DNA of 5,666 bases, taken from assembly GCA_022795575.1 (NCBI GenBank), contig JAAWGY010000294.1, positions 1 through 5,666 of the forward strand. Direction: 5' to 3'. The first letter of the stretch is position 1; each line of letters opens with the position of its first letter. Shown here one piece after another: positions 1 through 5,504 of this stretch. This DNA comes from Angelakisella sp. (GTDB lineage: Bacteria; Bacillota; Clostridia; Oscillospirales; Ruminococcaceae). Under the pieces are notes generated by a model. It was not told the DNA's origin. It saw only the letters and a list, made by a program, of their open reading frames with translations, and made no database searches. The position numbers were made by a program, and so were the translations under genes.

Positions 1-55
1 TCCCAAAATGCGCCCGCCTCCAGCGCCTGCGGCGCGCGGCGGGCTGTTTTGGGGA
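1..55. terminator. Large hairpin at the outer end of block A, resembling a two-way terminator
   Basis: TCCCAAAA (1-8) can pair with TTTTGGGGA (47-55, one extra G), and GCCCGCC (12-18) pairs perfectly with GGCGGGC (38-44). A smaller stem sits inside, GCGCC (23-27) with GGCGC (31-35). The GC-rich stem is flanked by an A-tract on the left and a T-tract on the right, so RNA read in either direction would have a stem followed by a short U-run (TGTTTT on the plus strand, GCATTTT on the minus strand). This could stop transcription entering or leaving the operon region. It may instead simply be the structured end of a mobile repeat. Confidence 0.45.
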
Positions 56-167
56 GAAAGGCCCTACCCCTAACCCCGGCCGCGGTTTGCGCTTCCCCGG
101 CAGGCAACCATCAAACCGCAATAGCCCCCATCCCCACCCAAACGCCGCTGCCCAAAACCGCGGCCTG
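6..167 (+). repeat. Repeat block A, left copy (inverted partner of 5505-5666)
   Basis: This stretch is the reverse complement of 5505-5666 with no insertions or deletions. By hand alignment positions 6-99 match 5573-5666 perfectly (94 of 94). Positions 100-167 match with about 12 differences, so the whole block is about 150/162 identical. It contains a large hairpin at its outer end (1-55), a pyrimidine-rich middle (CCCTACCCCTAACCCC), and ends with the conserved CCGCGGCCTG. No gene could be supported in it. The perfect outer part and diverged inner part suggest either recent homogenisation of the outer part or stronger constraint on it. It may be a member of a multicopy intergenic family, but that needs the rest of the genome. 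Confidence 0.9.
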
Positions 168-173
168 ACGGCC

Positions 174-223
174 TACAACAAAACGGCAGGGCCTGTGCCA
201 AAACCACAAGCCCTGCCGTTGTG
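174..223 (-). terminator. Intrinsic terminator of the ABC transporter operon
   Basis: The arms 179-197 and 205-223 are complementary over 19 positions with one mismatch and one pair that becomes a G-U wobble in minus-strand RNA. The 7-base loop is 198-204. Read on the minus strand, the core stem ACGGCAGGGCTTGTG / CACAGGCCCTGCCGT is followed by TTTTGTTGT, a usable U-tract. It lies about 120 bases after the ATPase stop codon and in the 64-bp segment between repeat blocks A and B that has no match on the right side. It is therefore probably the operon's own terminator rather than part of the repeat. Confidence 0.8.
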
Positions 224-231
224 ATAGTCAA

Positions 232-287
232 CCTGGGGAGTTTCGCTCCTGCGGGAGCGACCAGGGCCTGCGCAGCCCTGGACCTGC
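232..287 (+). repeat. Repeat block B, left copy: two tandem hairpins (inverted partner of 5404-5455)
   Basis: The first 36 bases (232-267) are identical to the reverse complement of 5420-5455. The copies then differ only in the second hairpin loop, which is 7 bases here and 3 on the right. They agree again through GCCCTGGACCTGC. Two adjacent hairpins are visible: TCGCTCC (243-249) with GGAGCGA (254-260), and CCAGGGC (261-267) with GCCCTGG (275-281). Identical stems with a variable loop suggest that the structure is conserved. It lies in the operon's 3' untranslated region, between the ATPase stop and the terminator. A further short GC stem follows, GCCCGG (289-294) with CCGGGC (299-304). Confidence 0.85.
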
Positions 288-340
288 GGCCCGGTGGCCC
301 GGGCGGGCACAACCTGTGGGACAGGCTACGCGCTCCCCTA

Positions 341-1354
341 TCAATGGTTCAGCTGGATGATATTGGTCCTCCGGATCGAAAGCTTCACCTGCTGCCCAAT
401 CTCCAACAGCTGGCTCTTCTCAAACATAATATCCGCGTTGATCTCTACCCCGTTGCAAAGGATCGTATACCGCATCAGGTTCCCATGGGACAAGCTGTCA
501 ATCACCTTCCCCTCCATGTGGTACCGAGTGCTCTCATCCTTTACCTCCAGGTTAATCCGCACAATCTCCGGCCGAATCGCCACATCTGCGCAGTCCACCG
601 CCTCGCCAGCCGCCTTCTCAAACTCCGCCGCAGTAAGGATGTTGTAGTTGCCGATAAAGCTGGCCGCAAACTTGGAAACCGGCTGTGTGTACATCTCGGT
701 AGGACTCCCCGATTGCTCAATGTGCCCCTGGTAAAACAGATGGATCACATCCGACATCACCATCGCCTCGTCCTGGTCGTGGGTAACAAAGATGGTGGTC
801 ATCCCAAAGTCCTGCTGGATCCGCCGGATCTCAACCTGTAGATTCCGCCGCAGCTTGGCGTCAATGGCGCTCAGCGGCTCGTCCAGCAGCAGTACCTTGG
901 GCTCGGTGACAATGGCCCGGGCCAAAGCCACCCGCTGCTGCTGCCCGCCGGAAAGCTGGCTGGGGTAGTGCTCCGCCTTGTCGTCCAACCCCACAATCCG
1001 CAGCATCTCGGCTACCTTGCGGTGGGTGGTCTCCTTGTCCACCTTCTTCATGTTCAGCCCAAACGCCACGTTCTGTGCCACCGTCATGTTGGGGAACAGG
1101 CTGTACTGCTGGAAGACCATCCCAATCCCCCGCTCCCGGGGGCTTACGTGGGTGATGTCCCTGCCGTCCAGGCTCACCGTGCCGCTTGTTACTTCCTCCA
1201 GCCCCGCCAGGCACCGCAGCAGGGTGCTTTTGCCGCAGCCGGAGGGCCCCAGCAGCGTCACCAGGTGCCCCTTTTCGATGTCTAAGGTGATGCCCTTTAA
1301 TACGTGGTTCTGCCCAAAGTCTTTTTTGACGTCCTCAAAGTGGATGTATCCCAT
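341..1354 (-). CDS. ABC importer ATP-binding protein (MalK/PotA/FbpC-type; 2-aminoethylphosphonate/iron/polyamine class)
   Basis: This 337-residue protein is the cytoplasmic ATPase that powers the importer, acting as a dimer on the two permeases. All nucleotide-binding motifs are intact: Walker A GPSGCGKST (36-44), Q-loop VFQQYSLFP (Q82), signature LSGGQQQR (134-141), Walker B VLLLDEP (154-160, catalytic E159), D-loop SAID, and H-loop H192. The region from about 235 to the end follows the ATPase-to-C-terminal junction FIGNYNIL and looks like a compact TOBE-type regulatory domain, shorter than that of MalK. The ATG start has GGAGA about 4 bases upstream, 17 bp after the upstream permease stop. 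It is the last gene of the operon. The family is clear; the substrate is not. The NYN-type junction resembles, from memory, ATPases annotated for 2-aminoethylphosphonate, but this is weak evidence. Confidence 0.95.
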   Translation of the reverse strand: MGYIHFEDVKKDFGQNHVLKGITLDIEKGHLVTLLGPSGCGKSTLLRCLAGLEEVTSGTVSLDGRDITHVSPRERGIGMVFQQYSLFPNMTVAQNVAFGLNMKKVDKETTHRKVAEMLRIVGLDDKAEHYPSQLSGGQQQRVALARAIVTEPKVLLLDEPLSAIDAKLRRNLQVEIRRIQQDFGMTTIFVTHDQDEAMVMSDVIHLFYQGHIEQSGSPTEMYTQPVSKFAASFIGNYNILTAAEFEKAAGEAVDCADVAIRPEIVRINLEVKDESTRYHMEGKVIDSLSHGNLMRYTILCNGVEINADIMFEKSQLLEIGQQVKLSIRRTNIIQLNH

Positions 1355-1371
1355 TTTTCTCCAAAACCCCC

Positions 1372-2172
1372 TTACTTCCGATTCAGCCGCTTCTTGGTAT
1401 CCCGCCCCTGGAGATAGAGCACCAGGAGGGTGATGAGGAAGGTGGTGATCATGATGATGACGAACACGGCGCTGGCCTTGGTGCTGGAGCTCTTCATGGT
1501 GAGGAAGAGGTAGACCTGCACGTTCTTAAAGCCGGTGCCGGCAATGTTGCGCACCAGCACGTAGTCGCCAAAGATAATGCCCACCGCCAGCAGCGACGAA
1601 ACGGTGATGCCGGAGATGATGTTGGGCACAATCACCCGGAAGAAGCCGTAGAGCTTGGAGGCCCCCAGCATCTCGGCGGCTTCCAGCAGCATGGGCATAT
1701 TGACGGCGTGCATACTGTTGCGGATGCCCTGGTAGATGTGGGGCAGGATGATGATACAGTAGGCCCCCACCAGCATGACCAGCCGGTTGCCCAGCACCGT
1801 GGGGGAGGCGGCGTAAAGGGAGATGATGCTGACCGACAGAATAACCCCCTGGATCATGTACGGCACCATGCAGAGGAGCTGGACGTATTTTTCCAGCCGG
1901 GGGAAGTAGATGGTGACAACAAAGAGGGCCAGCAGCACCAGCAGCACCGTCAGGGCGATGGGAACGATGCAGATAACGATGGTGCGCCCCAGGGAGAGCA
2001 TAAAGTCCCGCTCGGTAAGCAGCTCAATGTAGTTGGTAAGGGTAAAGCCCTCCGGCAGCTTGCCGGTCCACTTTTGGAACATGGAGTAGATGGCGGTGGC
2101 CGCCAGGGGGATGAGCAGGTAGATTATGACCAGGAGGATGTAGAGGCTGGATGCCCAGCTTTTTTTCTTCAC
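1372..2172 (-). CDS. ABC transporter permease (second membrane subunit, MetI-like fold)
   Basis: This 266-residue inner-membrane protein forms half of the transport channel. About six hydrophobic segments can be seen, near residues 9-31, 62-88, 98-119, 131-150, 185-205 and 236-256. The cytoplasmic coupling motif that docks on the ATPase is canonical: EAAEMLG starting at 164 and ending with a VIVP segment. The start is GTG, whose bases overlap the stop of the upstream permease (GTGA, 4-bp overlap), with GGGAGGG about 8 bases upstream. Overlap implies translational coupling and balanced production of the two different permeases. The C-terminus is basic (GRDTKKRLNRK), as expected for a cytoplasmic end. 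It belongs to the family that includes PotC, FbpB and PhnV-like subunits; the exact substrate is unknown. Confidence 0.93.
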   Translation of the reverse strand: MKKKSWASSLYILLVIIYLLIPLAATAIYSMFQKWTGKLPEGFTLTNYIELLTERDFMLSLGRTIVICIVPIALTVLLVLLALFVVTIYFPRLEKYVQLLCMVPYMIQGVILSVSIISLYAASPTVLGNRLVMLVGAYCIIILPHIYQGIRNSMHAVNMPMLLEAAEMLGASKLYGFFRVIVPNIISGITVSSLLAVGIIFGDYVLVRNIAGTGFKNVQVYLFLTMKSSSTKASAVFVIIMITTFLITLLVLYLQGRDTKKRLNRK

Positions 2173-3023
2173 TTGCGCATCCCTCCCTTCTTCTGGCGGT
2201 TGACAATGGCGTTATTGGCCGCCATGGCGATAATCATCAGGATCATCATCACCACCGACAGGGCGCCGCCCATCTCCTTGCGCTGGGTAACATCGCCCAC
2301 AAACATCCCGGATACGTTGATGGGCAGCAGGGCGTAGTTGTTCATCAGCAGGGCGTAGGCGGTGGCGTAGGCCGCCAGGGCGTTGGCGAACAGGACGCTG
2401 ACGGTGCCCAAAATGCTGGGCAGCAGCACCGGCGCCCCAATCCGCACCCAAAAGCCCGGGGCGGAGCAGTTCATCAGCGTCGCGGCCTCCTGCCATTCCT
2501 GCCGGATGCCGTCAAAGGCGGGGATCATCAGCAGGGTGGCCAGGGGGATCTGGAAGTAGACGTAGATCATGTTAAGGCCGGTGCTGGTGTACAGGTCAAA
2601 GCTCTGCATCGCCGGGATCCACTGCTTTACAATGCCCGAGTTGCCCAAAAGGATCATGTAGGCAAAGGCCAGGGGCACCCCGGCAAAGTTGGAGGTCATG
2701 TTCAGCACCGTCAGGTAGGCGTTGTAGAGCCTGCTCCCCTTCCCCGCCCTGCGGGCCGCCATCCCCCCCAAAAAGGCGATGACGATGCCAAAGGCGGAGG
2801 AGACCAGGGAAATGGTGATGGAGTTGAGGATGGCCTTTTGGTAGAGGGGCTTGCTGAAGATGGTGGCGTAGTGCTCCAGGGTAAACCCGGCGCCGCCCCC
2901 TTCCGGCAAAAAGCTGTTGACCACAATCATCAGCAGGGGGATGATCTCGTAGAGGAGGGCCACCACCAAAAAGGGCAGCAGCACCAGCAGGTAGAGGTAT
3001 TTGTTCTCGCGTTGCTTTGTCAT
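2169..3023 (-). CDS. ABC transporter permease (first membrane subunit, MetI-like fold)
   Basis: This 284-residue inner-membrane protein pairs with the downstream permease to form the channel. Hydrophobic segments are visible near residues 9-37, 65-87, 106-127, 151-170, 204-228 and 251-270. The coupling motif starts EAATLMN at 179 and ends VLLPSI. The Gly normally found at the seventh position is Asn185 here, whereas the partner permease keeps Gly. The ATG overlaps the stop of the hydrolase gene (ATGA, 4 bp), and GGGGTG lies 5 bases upstream, giving tight coupling to that enzyme. The PotB/FbpB/PhnU-type family assignment is firm; the transported molecule is not visible from the sequence. Confidence 0.93.
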   Translation of the reverse strand: MTKQRENKYLYLLVLLPFLVVALLYEIIPLLMIVVNSFLPEGGGAGFTLEHYATIFSKPLYQKAILNSITISLVSSAFGIVIAFLGGMAARRAGKGSRLYNAYLTVLNMTSNFAGVPLAFAYMILLGNSGIVKQWIPAMQSFDLYTSTGLNMIYVYFQIPLATLLMIPAFDGIRQEWQEAATLMNCSAPGFWVRIGAPVLLPSILGTVSVLFANALAAYATAYALLMNNYALLPINVSGMFVGDVTQRKEMGGALSVVMMILMIIAMAANNAIVNRQKKGGMRK

Positions 3024-3775
3024 GTTGTCACCCCGTTTTCCGCAAAATGGATCTGGAGCTCGGTTAGCATCCCCTGGGCGGGGGGGAGCTCCAGCAGCCG
3101 GCAGAGCAGGGGGGCCAGGTTCAGCTGGGAGATCTCCTTCTCCTCAAACCGCCCTGCCCTGGCCCTGGGGCTAAAGATATACAGAGGGATGGTCCGCTGG
3201 TCGGCGGTGGGCCCGCCGTGCATCCCCATGGCGTTCATGCCGTGGTCGGCGGTGATGACCACCTGCCAGCCATCGGCCTGCCACCGGGGCAGCAGCAGCG
3301 AGATCTGCTCCATGACGGTGGCAACCGCCTGGGTGTACTCCGGGCTTGCGCTCCCCTTCTGGTGTCCCCAGTAATCCACGTTCATGCTGTGGAAGAGGAG
3401 AAAATCGGGCCGGTAGGTCTCCCTCAAAAATTCCCACCGGTCCCGGAGGGGATCGAACCGGCCGGGGCGGGAGTAAAGCTCGCTCATCCACTGGTAGGCT
3501 GCCGCCGCCGTCACCAGCCCCTGCTGCCGGCAGAGGGAGAAGACGTTGGGGAAAGCGCTGGGGCGGACCACCTGGTTGTGGGTGATGCCATGGACCGAGG
3601 AGGGCAGGCCGGTGAGGGAGGTTTCGTACATCGGGCGGGACATGGAGGGCAGCTCCCCCCGCACCCGGTACTTTGCCCCCTTTCCGTAATCGATGAGATG
3701 CTCTAAGTATCCGGCGTTTTCGGTGCCGGTATCGTACCGGCAGGCGTCCAAAAGGACCAATATCGTTTTTGCCAA
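3020..3775 (-). CDS. Cytoplasmic alkaline-phosphatase-superfamily hydrolase (type I phosphodiesterase/phosphonate-hydrolase-like)
   Basis: From the chosen TTG start the protein has 251 residues and begins AKTILVLLDACRYDT after the initiator. Visible superfamily signals in order: metal ligand D10; a nucleophile region PSMSRPMYETSLTG with Ser46 at the position where related phosphodiesterases and phosphonoacetate hydrolase have Thr; LPSSVHGI; DYWGH giving D134 and H138; TADHGM giving D177 and H178; and MHGG giving H186. This is the full two-metal ligand pattern, so it should be an active hydrolase of a phosphomonoester, phosphodiester or phosphonate. No signal peptide or membrane segment is seen, so it acts in the cytoplasm. 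At 251 residues it is much shorter than NPP or phosphonoacetate hydrolase enzymes (roughly 400), suggesting a minimal core without a cap domain. It sits between binding-protein and permease genes and overlaps the permease start, which implies a job on the imported solute. An upstream GTG at 3916 would add 47 residues rich in Pro, Arg and Gly across strong hairpins; that extension is judged non-coding. Confidence 0.82.
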   Translation of the reverse strand: MAKTILVLLDACRYDTGTENAGYLEHLIDYGKGAKYRVRGELPSMSRPMYETSLTGLPSSVHGITHNQVVRPSAFPNVFSLCRQQGLVTAAAAYQWMSELYSRPGRFDPLRDRWEFLRETYRPDFLLFHSMNVDYWGHQKGSASPEYTQAVATVMEQISLLLPRWQADGWQVVITADHGMNAMGMHGGPTADQRTIPLYIFSPRARAGRFEEKEISQLNLAPLLCRLLELPPAQGMLTELQIHFAENGVTT

Positions 3776-3780
3776 GGCTG

Positions 3781-3785
3781 CACCT
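3781..3785 (-). promoter_or_regulatory. Ribosome binding site deciding the TTG start of the hydrolase
   Basis: On the minus strand AGGTG lies 5 bases before the TTG at 3775-3773. The next gene has the same arrangement, GGGGTG 5 bases before its ATG, so this type of site is used in this operon. The family core begins two residues later with KTILVLLDACR, where such proteins normally start. The alternative GTG at 3916 has only a weak, distant AGG. Confidence 0.6.
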
Positions 3786-3831
3786 GTTTCTCTTTCTCGT
3801 TGCGGTCCCTCCGCCAGGGGTGGGAGGGGGC

Positions 3832-3857
3832 GCCCCGCCAGCCACCGCTGGAGGGGC
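3832..3857 (-). promoter_or_regulatory. GC-rich stem-loop in the binding protein-hydrolase spacer (second of two)
   Basis: GCCCC (3832-3836) pairs with GGGGC (3853-3857), and CCAGC (3838-3842) pairs with GCTGG (3847-3851), around a 4-base loop. One mismatch separates the two stem parts. No U-tract follows on the minus strand, so it is probably not a full terminator. In ABC importer operons a stem-loop after the binding-protein gene commonly protects that part of the message and reduces downstream expression. That role is inferred here from position. Confidence 0.55.
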
Positions 3858-3866
3858 AGCCCCCAC

Positions 3867-3885
3867 GCCGCCGGAAAGCGGCGGC
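3867..3885 (-). promoter_or_regulatory. GC-rich stem-loop in the binding protein-hydrolase spacer (first of two)
   Basis: GCCGCCG (3867-3873) pairs perfectly with CGGCGGC (3879-3885) over 7 bp with a 5-base loop. No U-run follows in the minus-strand direction. With the neighbouring stem-loop it makes the 200-bp spacer 3776-3975 strongly structured, in contrast to the overlapping or 17-bp junctions elsewhere in the operon. It probably acts as an RNA-stability or partial-attenuation element that lets the binding protein exceed the membrane parts. Confidence 0.55.
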
Positions 3886-3975
3886 CCCTGGGGAACGGGT
3901 GCTTCTGCACAATCACTTATCTATGCCTGGGGAGGGGGTCGGTGGGGCCTCCTCCACGGCTTTTTCCCAAAATGG

Positions 3976-5073
3976 TCAGCTCATCAGGGGGATGATATCC
4001 TCCTGCCAGGCGGTGGCGATTTTGGCGCAGACCTCGGCGTACTTGGCAGGATCGGTGATGGGGACGGCGTTCTTGGTCTGCTCCTGGGGGATGGTCTTTT
4101 CCTGGATCTCGGCGGGGACTACAAAATCGGTACGGGTGGGGATAGCGCCGGCGATGGCAAGGTTGGTCTGGCCCTTATCGCTAAAGATATACTCCCGGGC
4201 CAGGGCGGCGGCATGGGGATGGGGGGCATACTTATTGATAATCGAGGCATAGCCGCTCATGATAGCGCCATCGGAGGGGACGCAGACATCAAACTTATAG
4301 TTAGGGGTTTGGTCGCGGTAGGTGAGGGCGTTATAGCTCCAGGTAACGCCGCACTCCACCTCGCCGGCCTGGATGCGCTGGAGGAGGATATCGCCCTGGT
4401 CGATACGGCCGGCGGAGGCCATTTCCTTCCAGAAGTCGATACCGGGCTGGATGTTATCGATGCTGCCGCCGAAGGCATAGGCGGTTGCCAGGACGTTGCC
4501 CTGGCCGGTGGCGCCGGTGACGACGTCGCCGATGGTCAGCTTATAGCTACCGGCTTTGACATCGGCCCAGCTTTTGGGGGGATTGGCTACCAGGTCGGTA
4601 TTGGTAATAAAGGTTGTGACGCCGGTATAGGCGATCATCCAATGGCCCTCGGGGTCTTTGGCCCAATCGGGGACCTTATCCCAATAGCTGGTCTTATAGG
4701 ACTGGGTCACGCCTTTGTCCTTTGCTTCGGGGCCGAATTTATGGCCCACGTCGCCGATATCCTTTGTGGGGGCGCTTTTTTCGGCCTCGAACATGGCGAT
4801 TTCTTCGCCGGAGCTCATATCGGTATCATTATGATCGATGCCATACTCGGCCTCGATGCCGTCCCAGGTGCCCTGCCAATTGGCCCAGGAGCCGGGCATA
4901 CCGACGGATTCCAGCTTGCCCTCCTTCTTTGCGCCTTCCACGATTTGGTCCAGGGTTAGGGAGTTGAGGTCCAGGGCGGTTGCTTTTTCGCCGCCGCCGC
5001 AGCCTGCGAGGGTCAGGACCAGGGTTAGGGAAAGGGTCAGTGCCAGAAGCTTTGCTGTACGGGATTTCTTCAT
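3976..5073 (-). CDS. Extracellular solute-binding lipoprotein of the ABC importer (family 1, PotD/AfuA/PhnS-like)
   Basis: This 365-residue protein captures the solute outside the membrane and delivers it to the permeases. The N-terminus is a lipoprotein signal: MKKSRTAK, a hydrophobic stretch, then the lipobox LAGC with Cys25 as the predicted lipid-anchored residue, followed by GGGEK. The mature part shows features of the family: TLDQIVEGAKKEGKL early, SSGEEIAMFEAEK, GVTW in the middle, and HPHAAALAREYIFSDKGQ (about 285-302) followed by GAIPTR near the C-terminus. No adjacent Tyr-Tyr pair of the kind used by ferric-iron binders is present, which argues mildly against iron. The ATG has AGAGGA about 6 bases upstream. 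It is the first gene of the operon, behind a sigma-A-type promoter and followed by two stem-loops. The substrate remains open: phosphonate, sugar phosphate or other organophosphate, or polyamine. Confidence 0.93.
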   Translation of the reverse strand: MKKSRTAKLLALTLSLTLVLTLAGCGGGEKATALDLNSLTLDQIVEGAKKEGKLESVGMPGSWANWQGTWDGIEAEYGIDHNDTDMSSGEEIAMFEAEKSAPTKDIGDVGHKFGPEAKDKGVTQSYKTSYWDKVPDWAKDPEGHWMIAYTGVTTFITNTDLVANPPKSWADVKAGSYKLTIGDVVTGATGQGNVLATAYAFGGSIDNIQPGIDFWKEMASAGRIDQGDILLQRIQAGEVECGVTWSYNALTYRDQTPNYKFDVCVPSDGAIMSGYASIINKYAPHPHAAALAREYIFSDKGQTNLAIAGAIPTRTDFVVPAEIQEKTIPQEQTKNAVPITDPAKYAEVCAKIATAWQEDIIPLMS

Positions 5074-5158
5074 GTCATTTCCTCTTTTCTTTCACTCGTC
5101 GATTGGTTGCTCTTTCCTTATTGTTTTAACCGCTCCTTCCTTTGGGGGGTGGGGCGGG

Positions 5159-5172
5159 AAAAACCGGTTTTT
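5159..5172. promoter_or_regulatory. Perfect 14-bp palindrome in the operon leader, possible operator
   Basis: AAAAACCGGTTTTT is a perfect inverted repeat centred about 38 bases after the predicted transcription start and about 92 bases before the binding-protein ATG. A dimeric repressor bound here could block early elongation. With no loop between its arms it is a better DNA site than an RNA hairpin. No regulator gene lies in the window, so the protein is unknown. Confidence 0.45.
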
Positions 5173-5209
5173 GGGAGATTTGCTGCGGATGGGTGCAAGA
5201 TACAATGTT

Positions 5210-5238
5210 AATATAGCATAAAAAACGTGGTGTGTAAA
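5210..5238 (-). promoter_or_regulatory. Sigma-A-type promoter of the transporter operon
   Basis: On the minus strand TTTACA (5238-5233) and TATATT (5215-5210) are separated by exactly 17 bases, close to the housekeeping consensus at both boxes. Transcription would start near 5203 and give a leader of about 130 nt. It is the only strong candidate in the region. A weaker pair lies upstream (TTGAGC with TATTTT, 17-base spacing, around 5253-5281). Confidence 0.75.
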
Positions 5239-5254
5239 GGCGGGATTTATGAAA

Positions 5255-5269
5255 AATAGAAAAACTATT
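5255..5269. promoter_or_regulatory. AT-rich dyad upstream of the -35 box (UP element or activator site)
   Basis: AATAG (5255-5259) and CTATT (5265-5269) form a dyad around five A residues inside an AT-rich stretch (about 5247-5275). Its position, 17-31 bases upstream of the -35 box, fits an UP element contacting RNA polymerase or an activator site. AT-richness stands out against the GC-rich surroundings. Confidence 0.35.
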
Positions 5270-5280
5270 CATATTGCTCA

Positions 5281-5403
5281 ATAAATCTACTTGAAATTCT
5301 CTGTTTCGACTGGAATTTGTTGGGGGGTGCCACCACCGCGCAGTACCTGCCCGTCAAAGGCCCGAAGGGCGCTAAAGTTTAGGTCAAGCCTTTTCAAAGG
5401 CTT
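5281..5403. other. Non-coding stretch with small hairpins between promoter region and repeat block B
   Basis: No convincing gene is present. Small hairpins are visible: CAAGCCTT (5385-5392) with AAGGCTTG (5397-5404), which abuts block B, and GCCC (5360-5363) with GGGC (5367-5370). A 65-codon minus-strand reading frame (5287-5484) crosses this region and most of block B. It lacks a recognisable domain and owes part of its sequence to the repeat, so it is not called. This may be a further module of the repeat, but there is no second copy in the window to show that. Confidence 0.4.
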
Positions 5404-5455
5404 GCAGGTCCAGGGCAGAGCCCTGGTCGCTCCCGCAGGAGCGAAACTCCCCAGG
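5404..5455 (-). repeat. Repeat block B, right copy: two tandem hairpins (inverted partner of 232-287)
   Basis: The stems are CCAGGGC (5410-5416) with GCCCTGG (5420-5426, loop AGA) and TCGCTCC (5427-5433) with GGAGCGA (5438-5444, loop CGCA). They are the same stems as in the left copy; 36 bases are identical and the only differences lie in one loop, which is 4 bases shorter here. On this side the block lies upstream of the promoter and outside the operon transcript. Confidence 0.85.
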
Positions 5456-5504
5456 GCGCTACCACTCAGGCGCAGCTTGGCCAAGGAGCATTTCGGCAGA
5501 TTCC

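Noticed and set aside
221..841. Plus-strand frame of 206 codons over the end of the ATPase gene
   Set aside because: It starts in the terminator and repeat block B and continues antisense to the ATPase gene, with no domain or ribosome site.
2151..3374. Plus-strand open frame of 407 codons opposite the first permease and hydrolase
   Set aside because: Its His/Gly/Gln-rich composition is an artefact of reading the complement of membrane-protein codons, and no domain is visible.
3769..4959. Long plus-strand open frame of 396 codons opposite the binding-protein gene
   Set aside because: It lies antisense to a well-supported gene, is Gly/Asp/Leu-rich in the way mirrored GC-rich codons are, and shows no recognisable domain.
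4986..5040. Repeated CTGACCCT/CTAACCCT-like motifs in the signal-peptide region
   Set aside because: They encode the Leu-Thr repeats of the lipoprotein signal sequence, so codon constraint explains them; likeness to the TAACCCC run in block A is taken as chance.
3976..5073. Ferric-iron binding protein as the specific call
   Set aside because: The operon type allows it, but no Tyr-Tyr pair is seen and the hydrolase partner favours a phospho-compound, so only a general solute-binding call is kept.
5074..5203. Riboswitch or leader peptide in the 130-nt leader
   Set aside because: No known riboswitch core was recognised. The only short frame (a GTG about 20 bases before the ATG, six codons) lacks a suitable ribosome site. 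There is also no terminator/antiterminator pair.
5287..5484. Small minus-strand frame of 65 codons upstream of the promoter
   Set aside because: It runs through repeat block B. The same FAPAGAT peptide arises from the left copy in another frame, so it reflects the repeat rather than a gene.
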